Program-made: the position numbers and the translations under genes | Notes under the pieces: model-generated | What the model was told of the DNA's origin: nothing | What the model saw: only the letters and a program-made list of their open reading frames with translations | Databases searched by the model: none | NCBI GenBank assembly: GCA_035551575.1 | Contig: DASZNJ010000259.1 | Coordinates: forward strand, 1 to 9,447 | Direction of reading: 5' to 3' | Origin: JABFXC01 sp035551575 | GTDB taxonomy: Bacteria > Gemmatimonadota > Gemmatimonadetes > Gemmatimonadales > Gemmatimonadaceae | Length of the DNA stretch: 9,447 nucleotides | Shown: positions 4,978-9,447 of the stretch, one piece after another | How the letters are laid out: each line of letters starts with the position of its first letter | How positions within the stretch are numbered: position 1 is the first letter of the stretch

Positions 4978-7900
4978 TCAGCGCTTCTTCACGCGAGCGA
5001 GTCCCTTCAGCGCGGCCGCCGAGTTGCGCGCCTTCAACGCGCTGCGCCAGAGGTCGCCGACCCTCCTGAAGCGGAGCGGCGCGGTCTCGATGGTGAACTC
5101 CTTGGGATCGAGGTCGTCGGTCAGCTCGTCCCATTCGAGCGGAGTCGAGACCGTCGCGCCCGGCTTGGCGCGGACGCAGTACGGGCCGGCCACGCTCTTC
5201 CCGCGGATGTTCTGCAGGTAGTCCATGTAGACCGACTTCGGCGAGCGGTCGCCGACGGCGCGGGTGATCGTCGCGTCCCTGGGGTGCTTCTCGGCGACGC
5301 GGGCGGCGATGATCTGGGCGAGGGTGACCGCCGTCTCCCAGGTCGCCGACGGCGGGAGGGGGATGGCGATGTGCAGCCCGCGCGACCCCGAGGTCTTGAG
5401 CGCGCCGTTGAGCCCTAACGCGTCGAGCTCCTCCTTCGCCCAGCGCGCGCAGTCGAGCACGCGCTGGAACCCGGCCTTCGGCTGCGGGTCGATGTCGATG
5501 TAGGTGTAGTCGGGATTCTCGAGGGCTTGCACCCGCGAGTGCCAGGGATCGGTCGAGACGCAGCCCAGCTGCACGCAGTAGAGCAGCGTCGTGATGTCGC
5601 CGCCGACGAGCCGGTCCTTGCCGTCGCCGTCGGACTCCGGCACCGCTTCGACGCGCACTCCGTCGGGCGCTTCCGGCGGCGCCTTCTGCTGGAAGAAGGT
5701 CTCGCCCTCGATCCCTTCGGGGGTGCGCTTGAGGACGAGGGCGCGGTCCTTCAACGTCGGCAGGATGAGGGGCGCGACGGTCGCGTAGTAGCGCATCAGC
5801 GCGCCCTTGGTGATCCCGTCCTTCGGGAAGTAGACCTTGTCGAGGCTGGAAACGTCGAGCGAGGCGCCCCTGCCTAACGTGACGGTGCCGCGCCCGCCCT
5901 CGGCCTCGATCCCGAGCAGCTGCCTGACGATCGGCGCGTTGGCGTAGACCGGGACGTCGGTGAGCGCGTCCCCGCGCCTGCTCCCGCGCTTCGTCGCGGC
6001 GCGCTTCGCCGTCTTCGCGCTCGTCGCGGTCTTCGTCGTCGCCCTCGCCGCGGCGCCGCCGCGCGCCGCTCGCCGCACCGCGCCGCGCTCCTGCACGCTT
6101 TCCGCCTCGCGGGTCACTTCGCGCGCCGGCTTGTCGTCGCGGGTGCCGAGGAAGATCGGCTGGCGCAGCTTTCCGTCGGCGGTCCACTCGCCGAACTTCA
6201 CCTCGACGACGACCTTCGGCGTCACCCAGTGCGCCTTCTCGTTGGTCTTCACCTTCTCGGAGAACGGCGAGGTCGCGCGCTCGAGGGGGGCGAGCGTCCG
6301 GTACATCTCGCGCAATCCGGCGGCGGTAAAGCCGCCGCCGGTGTGGCCGACGTAGACGAAGCTGCCATCCTCGTCGTAGTGGCCGAGGAGGAGCGCGCCG
6401 ATGTGCTCGCGCGTCTTCCGCGGCTCGGTCCACCCGCCGACGACGAACTCCTGGCGATGCTCGATCTTCAGCTTGAGCCAGTGCTTCGAGCGGGCGCCGG
6501 GGACGTACGGCTCGTCCATCCGCTTGGCGATCACCCCCTCCCAGCCGAGCTTCGCCGCCTTGCGGAGCAGCTCGGCGCCATCGTCAGGCACCGTCTCGCC
6601 GAGCCGGAGGGCGCGGCTCGTCCGGTTGCGGAGGCGGAGCTCGAGGCGGGCGCGGCGCACCGTCCACGGCTGGCCGGTGATGACCTCGTCGCCGTCGACG
6701 AGGAGGTCGAAGGCGACGAGCGCGGCCGGTGCACCCTCCTGCGCCGTCTCGATGAAGGCGCGGTCGGTGGTGTGCATCCGGCTCTGCAGCTCCTGGAAGC
6801 GGGCGACCTCGTCGCCGTCGAGGGCGACGACCTCGCCGTCGAGGACGAGCGGGCGCTTCGCCTTCTTCGCGAGCTCGCGCAGCGCTTCTATGATCTCCGG
6901 GAACTGGAAGCTCTTGTCGTTCCCGTTGCGGGTGACGAGGTTCGCCGCGTCGCTGGTCGCGTAGGCGATGACGCGGATCCCGTCGTACTTCGGCTCGTAG
7001 GTCCAGTTGTCGCCGGCGGGGATCCCGGTGCCGATCGAGCACTTCATCGGCACGATCGCGGCGAGGCGCTTCGAGGCGCGCACCCCCTTGGGCCGGCCGC
7101 GATGGACGGGCGGCTCGGCGACGGCGGCGGCGGACGCGCCCCTGGCCGCGCGCTTCCGCACGGTCGCCTTCTTCGCGATCGTCTTCTTCGCGATCGTCTT
7201 CTTCGCGGTCGCCTTCTTCGCGGTCGCCTTCTCCGCGCCGCGCTTCTTCGCCGGGGTCACCGAGGTTGCCTCACGGTTCGAGTGCCAGACCCGCTTCTTG
7301 CCCTTTCCGGCGGCGATCTCCTCCATCGTGCGGCCGGTGGTGACCGACGTCGTCACCTCGGCGACGACGTCGCGCGACGGGTCGGCGGTGTCGTCGTCGC
7401 GCTTGATGAGGAGCCACTGCGGCTTGCCACTCGTCTCGCGCATGCGGACGAGCGCCCAGCCACCCTGCAGCCGCTCGCCGTGCAGGACGAGGTCGAGGCG
7501 TCCCTTCGCGTAGCCCTCGCGAAGCGCGCGCACACCGTCGTGGCCGGAGAGTCCGGGTGCACCATAGGTGCCGCGATCCCAGAGCATGACGGTGCCGCCG
7601 CCGTACTCGCCTGCGGGGATCGTGCCCTCGAAGGTGTTGTAGGCGATCGGATGGTCCTCGACCTCCATCGCCAGGCGCTTTGTTCCGGGATCGTAGCTGG
7701 GGCCTTTCGGCACCGCCCAGCTCTTCATCACGCCGTCGAGCTCGAGGCGGAAGTCGAAGTGCAGGTGGCTGGCGGCGTGCTTCTGGATGACGAAGCGCAG
7801 CTTGCTGCGCGCGCTCTCGTCGCGCGCGGCGCCGGGTTCGCTCCCCGAAGGCTCGTCGGTACGGGAGAAGTCGCGCTTCCTGCGATACTCGGCGAGCTTC

Positions 7901-7983
7901 TCCCGTGCCGACGATACGCGCGTGGACGGCGCGCGCTTCTTCGGGGTGCCCGGTGATTTCCTCGAGGATTTCTTCGCGGCCAC
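4978..7983 (-). CDS. ligD: Multifunctional ATP-dependent DNA ligase D (NHEJ)
   Basis: This 1001-aa enzyme has the domain order 3'-phosphoesterase, ligase, polymerase/primase, as in Pseudomonas LigD; mycobacterial LigD has the polymerase first. The phosphoesterase (about 61-235) carries H69, H75, D77, R79, H111 and Y115. These match P. aeruginosa H42, H48, D50, R52, H84 and Y88 at a constant offset of 27. The ligase (about 312-510) has the KYDG nucleotide-accepting lysine K332, EGVIAKR (482-488) and WLKLKI (502-507), with an OB fold to about 615. The polymerase (about 710-985) has metal ligands D830 and D832 (IDIDPQ) and D921, plus SGSRGLHIAIPL (865-876). Two Lys/Arg/Ala-rich linkers (about 240-305 and 630-672) join the domains; the first holds a tandem repeat. 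The GTG start at 7983 lies 12 nt after the ku stop with no clear Shine-Dalgarno, suggesting coupling to ku. It repairs double-strand breaks with Ku. Confidence 0.97.
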   Translation of the reverse strand: MAAKKSSRKSPGTPKKRAPSTRVSSAREKLAEYRRKRDFSRTDEPSGSEPGAARDESARSKLRFVIQKHAASHLHFDFRLELDGVMKSWAVPKGPSYDPGTKRLAMEVEDHPIAYNTFEGTIPAGEYGGGTVMLWDRGTYGAPGLSGHDGVRALREGYAKGRLDLVLHGERLQGGWALVRMRETSGKPQWLLIKRDDDTADPSRDVVAEVTTSVTTGRTMEEIAAGKGKKRVWHSNREATSVTPAKKRGAEKATAKKATAKKTIAKKTIAKKATVRKRAARGASAAAVAEPPVHRGRPKGVRASKRLAAIVPMKCSIGTGIPAGDNWTYEPKYDGIRVIAYATSDAANLVTRNGNDKSFQFPEIIEALRELAKKAKRPLVLDGEVVALDGDEVARFQELQSRMHTTDRAFIETAQEGAPAALVAFDLLVDGDEVITGQPWTVRRARLELRLRNRTSRALRLGETVPDDGAELLRKAAKLGWEGVIAKRMDEPYVPGARSKHWLKLKIEHRQEFVVGGWTEPRKTREHIGALLLGHYDEDGSFVYVGHTGGGFTAAGLREMYRTLAPLERATSPFSEKVKTNEKAHWVTPKVVVEVKFGEWTADGKLRQPIFLGTRDDKPAREVTREAESVQERGAVRRAARGGAAARATTKTATSAKTAKRAATKRGSRRGDALTDVPVYANAPIVRQLLGIEAEGGRGTVTLGRGASLDVSSLDKVYFPKDGITKGALMRYYATVAPLILPTLKDRALVLKRTPEGIEGETFFQQKAPPEAPDGVRVEAVPESDGDGKDRLVGGDITTLLYCVQLGCVSTDPWHSRVQALENPDYTYIDIDPQPKAGFQRVLDCARWAKEELDALGLNGALKTSGSRGLHIAIPLPPSATWETAVTLAQIIAARVAEKHPRDATITRAVGDRSPKSVYMDYLQNIRGKSVAGPYCVRAKPGATVSTPLEWDELTDDLDPKEFTIETAPLRFRRVGDLWRSALKARNSAAALKGLARVKKR
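7169..7228 (-). repeat. 15-bp tandem repeat in the ligD linker
   Basis: Four contiguous 15-bp units (7169-7183, 7184-7198, 7199-7213, 7214-7228) follow the pattern TTCTTCGCG(A/G)TCG(T/C)C on the plus strand. In LigD they encode pentapeptides of the form (A/T)-(T/I)-A-K-K around residues 253-272, with a degenerate copy beyond. The product resembles the lysine/alanine repeats of histone-H1-like tails and probably forms a flexible, DNA-binding tether between the phosphoesterase and ligase domains. Copy number may vary between strains. Confidence 0.85.
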
Positions 7984-7995
7984 CGGAGTCGAACG

Positions 7996-8859
7996 TCAGG
8001 CGGTCTTGCGCTTCGTCCGCCTCGCGCGGGCCGGCTTCTCGGTCGCGGCGGCGCCCTTCCGCGCGGCGCGGACGGCGCGCCCCTTCCCCTTGTTCTCCTT
8101 GAGGCTGGCCTGGAGGCGCGACATCAGGTCGAACACCTGCGAGTCGGCCGGCTCCTTCTCGGGCTCGGGGACGGTGATCTTCTTGCCCTTCATCTTCGCG
8201 CGGATGATCTTCATCAGGTTCGCGCGATAGTCGTCGGTGTACTTGGCCGGATCGAAGGACTCGGCGAGCGAGTCGACGAGCTGCTCGGCCATCTTCAGCT
8301 CCTGCGGGCGGACGATGTCGCTCGAGGGGAAGTTGAACTCGGTGACGTCGACCAGCTCGTTGGCGAAGCGCATCAGCTCGAGGACGATCGCGTCGCCGAC
8401 GATGCGGATCGCGGCGAGGTGCTCCTTCTGGCGCATGACCACCTTGCCGATCCCGACCGACCCCGAGGTGCGGAGCGCCTCGCGGAGCAGGGCGTACGCC
8501 TTCTCTCCCCCCTTCGACGGGACGAGGTAGTAGGGGGTCTCGAAGAAGCGGGGATCGATCTCCTCCTGCTTCACGAAGTCGAGGATCTCGAGGGTCTTCG
8601 AGGATTCGAGGGCAGCCGCCTTGAAGTCGTCGTCGGTCATGACGACGAACTTCCCTTTTTCGTATTCGTAGCCCTTCACGATCTCGTTCCACGGAACCGG
8701 CTCGCCGTCGACGGCGCAGACGCGCTCGTACTTGACGGGGGACATGTCCTCCTCGTGGAGCATGCGGAAGGAGATGTGGTCTTCGCGGACGGCGGTCTTC
8801 GCTTCGACGGGGATGTTGACGAGCCCGAAGGCGAGTGAGCCCTTCCAGATCGAGGCCAT
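7996..8859 (-). CDS. ku: DNA end-binding protein Ku
   Basis: This 287-aa bacterial Ku forms a homodimeric ring on double-strand-break ends and recruits LigD. The N-terminus MASIWKGSLAFGLVNIPVE and the segments VPWNEIVKGYEYEKGKFV (55-72) and FFETPYYLVP (105-114) are family hallmarks. The core beta-barrel runs to about residue 255 with DLMSRLQASLK (244-254) near its end. A short Lys/Arg/Ala-rich tail (256-287) follows; in other Ku proteins such tails aid DNA binding. ATG at 8859 is chosen over an upstream frame extension because the family N-terminus begins exactly there and a GGAG (complement of 8869-8872) sits 9 nt before it. It is the first gene of the ku-ligD-permease-kinase string. Its promoter should lie in the 8860-9136 spacer, but no convincing -35/-10 pair is visible. 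Confidence 0.97.
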   Translation of the reverse strand: MASIWKGSLAFGLVNIPVEAKTAVREDHISFRMLHEEDMSPVKYERVCAVDGEPVPWNEIVKGYEYEKGKFVVMTDDDFKAAALESSKTLEILDFVKQEEIDPRFFETPYYLVPSKGGEKAYALLREALRTSGSVGIGKVVMRQKEHLAAIRIVGDAIVLELMRFANELVDVTEFNFPSSDIVRPQELKMAEQLVDSLAESFDPAKYTDDYRANLMKIIRAKMKGKKITVPEPEKEPADSQVFDLMSRLQASLKENKGKGRAVRAARKGAAATEKPARARRTKRKTA

Positions 8860-8952
8860 CGTCGGAGACTCCGTAGAGGGGTTGGACCGGTCCGCCAGCG
8901 AGGGGAAACGGCGGCGACGTGCATGGAGGCAAGAGGGGTGCCGACGTGGAAA

Positions 8953-8974
8953 ACCGGTCCGACACGGTCGTGTC
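8953..8974. promoter_or_regulatory. Candidate operator in the ku/cupin divergent spacer
   Basis: GACACGGTCGTGTC (8961-8974) has perfect 6-bp inverted arms around a 2-nt centre, directly preceded by ACCGGTCC (8953-8960). The 9-mer ACCGGTCCG recurs at 8886-8894, inside the palindrome GGACCGGTCC (8884-8893), just upstream of ku. The position, about 100 bp before the ku start in a spacer between divergent genes, fits a regulator site. No specific regulator is recognised. The rest of the 277-bp spacer holds a diverged intergenic repeat (9029-9044) and two CCTTACG copies (9078-9084, 9091-9097). Confidence 0.3.
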
Positions 8975-9028
8975 TGCAAGATTTGTGATGCGAACTCTGC
9001 CGGAACGGCCAGAGGCAGCAGGCATGCT

Positions 9029-9044
9029 GAGTAGCGATGTGGGA
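9029..9044. repeat. Diverged copy of the left-edge 16-bp repeat, inverted
   Basis: GAGTAGCGATGTGGGA matches the reverse complement of the left-edge repeat (GAGTAGCGAGGTGTGA) at 14 of 16 positions. It lies in the spacer between the divergent ku and cupin genes. One diverged copy alone could be chance; the shared intergenic setting makes a dispersed repeat family plausible. Confidence 0.4.
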
Positions 9045-9136
9045 AGCTGCTTCAACGACGACGCGGGGACGCGACTGCCTTACGTTCCGGCCTTACGGTG
9101 CACGTCTGCCGGCAACCACACTCGACAGAAAAACTC

Positions 9137-9447
9137 ATGAGCGCACCATCACAATCCGGTCCCTGGCGCATCGTGCACCTGCCGACGAACACCGACCCGC
9201 GGGGGAGCATCACCATCTGCGAGAGCGGGGCGCAGGTGCCGTTCGTGATGCAGCGCGCGCGCTGGGTGTGGGGGGCGCCCCCGTCGGCGAAGCGCGGCGG
9301 ACACGCGCACCATCGCACGTCGCAGCTGTTCGTCGCGGCCGCCGGCGCGCTGACGGTCGTCGTCGACGACACGACGCGGAAGGAGCGGGTGCGGCTCGAC
9401 ACCCCGGCAACCGGGCTGCTGATCCCGCCTGACGTCTGGATCGAGAC
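9137..9447 (+). CDS. FdtA/QdtA-type cupin (dTDP-sugar 3,4-ketoisomerase family), 3' partial
   Basis: The open frame from ATG 9137 gives 103 complete codons and continues past the window edge. The family pattern is clear: DPRGSITICE (22-31), VPFVMQRARWVWGAP (35-49) and RGGHAHH (54-60), whose histidines belong to the active-site cupin motif. The segment QLFVAAAGALTVVVDD (63-78) and LLIPPDVWIE (94-103) complete the match. Members isomerise dTDP-4-keto-6-deoxyglucose to the 3-keto sugar for amino-sugars of O-antigen, S-layer or antibiotics. Some act instead as acyltransferase-linked WxcM-like proteins, and the missing C-terminus prevents distinguishing them. The Shine-Dalgarno is weak. The gene diverges from ku, so it is not part of the repair operon; sugar-nucleotide genes are expected further right. 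Confidence 0.85.
   Translation, partial: MSAPSQSGPWRIVHLPTNTDPRGSITICESGAQVPFVMQRARWVWGAPPSAKRGGHAHHRTSQLFVAAAGALTVVVDDTTRKERVRLDTPATGLLIPPDVWIE

Noticed and set aside
4962..5100. A second TPP riboswitch for the permease and kinase
   Set aside because: The region upstream of 4961 on the minus strand is ligD coding sequence, and the CTGAGA and GCGNAGGGA core boxes are not seen there.
6229..7956. A 575-codon open frame on the plus strand, antisense to ligD
   Set aside because: It mirrors ligD codon structure in GC-rich DNA, its product is low-complexity Arg/Ala/Leu/Val, and no family motif is visible, while the minus-strand frame encodes a complete LigD with catalytic residues.
8860..8979. 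A 40-residue N-terminal extension of Ku from an upstream in-frame start
   Set aside because: The family N-terminus MASIWKGSL begins exactly at ATG 8859, preceded by GGAG at 9-nt spacing; the extension is unlike Ku.
7271..9055. A 594-codon minus-strand frame spanning ku and part of ligD
   Set aside because: It is an out-of-frame shadow rich in Arg and Pro; the ku and ligD frames in the same DNA match known proteins throughout.

Overview
This is GC-rich bacterial chromosomal DNA, roughly 70% GC by eye, with frequent GTG starts and strong third-position G/C. I recognise no phage, IS element, CRISPR, tRNA or rRNA. The overall style, a short-signal TonB-dependent receptor and a recurring CGTTAGGC octamer suggest a soil-type Gemmatimonadota. 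That placement is an inference and has not been tested.

Left part, plus strand. After a short repeat-bearing spacer and a terminator-like hairpin comes a 383-aa protein (215-1366). It is built from two Lrp/AsnC-type units and resembles a fused siroheme decarboxylase pair (AhbA/AhbB, NirD/L/G/H family). It ends in a 14-bp tandem repeat that multiplies the stop codon. Next is a well-preserved thiamin pyrophosphate (TPP) riboswitch (1470-1565) with a probable Shine-Dalgarno-masking hairpin. It leads into a TonB-dependent outer-membrane receptor (1667-3751), which is therefore probably a thiamin-compound receptor.

Middle and right part, minus strand. Four genes are packed head to tail: ku (8859-7996), ligD (7983-4978), a PnuC/PnuT-type vitamin permease (4961-4377) and a NadR-like P-loop kinase (4380-3838). 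Gaps are 12 and 16 nt, and the last pair overlaps by 4 nt. Ku and LigD (phosphoesterase-ligase-polymerase order) form a complete two-protein non-homologous end-joining system. The permease and kinase converge tail to tail with the riboswitch-controlled receptor. The most economical reading is one vitamin-salvage route (outer-membrane receptor, inner-membrane facilitator, trapping kinase) split over two opposite transcripts, with its inner-membrane half placed behind the DNA-repair genes. Thiamin is the likeliest substrate because of the riboswitch; nicotinamide riboside is the alternative.

Right edge. Divergent from ku, a FdtA/QdtA-type cupin (dTDP-sugar 3,4-ketoisomerase family) begins at 9137 and runs off the window. 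A sugar-nucleotide or polysaccharide locus probably continues outside. The 277-bp divergent spacer holds an inverted repeat and a diverged copy of the repeat seen at the left edge.
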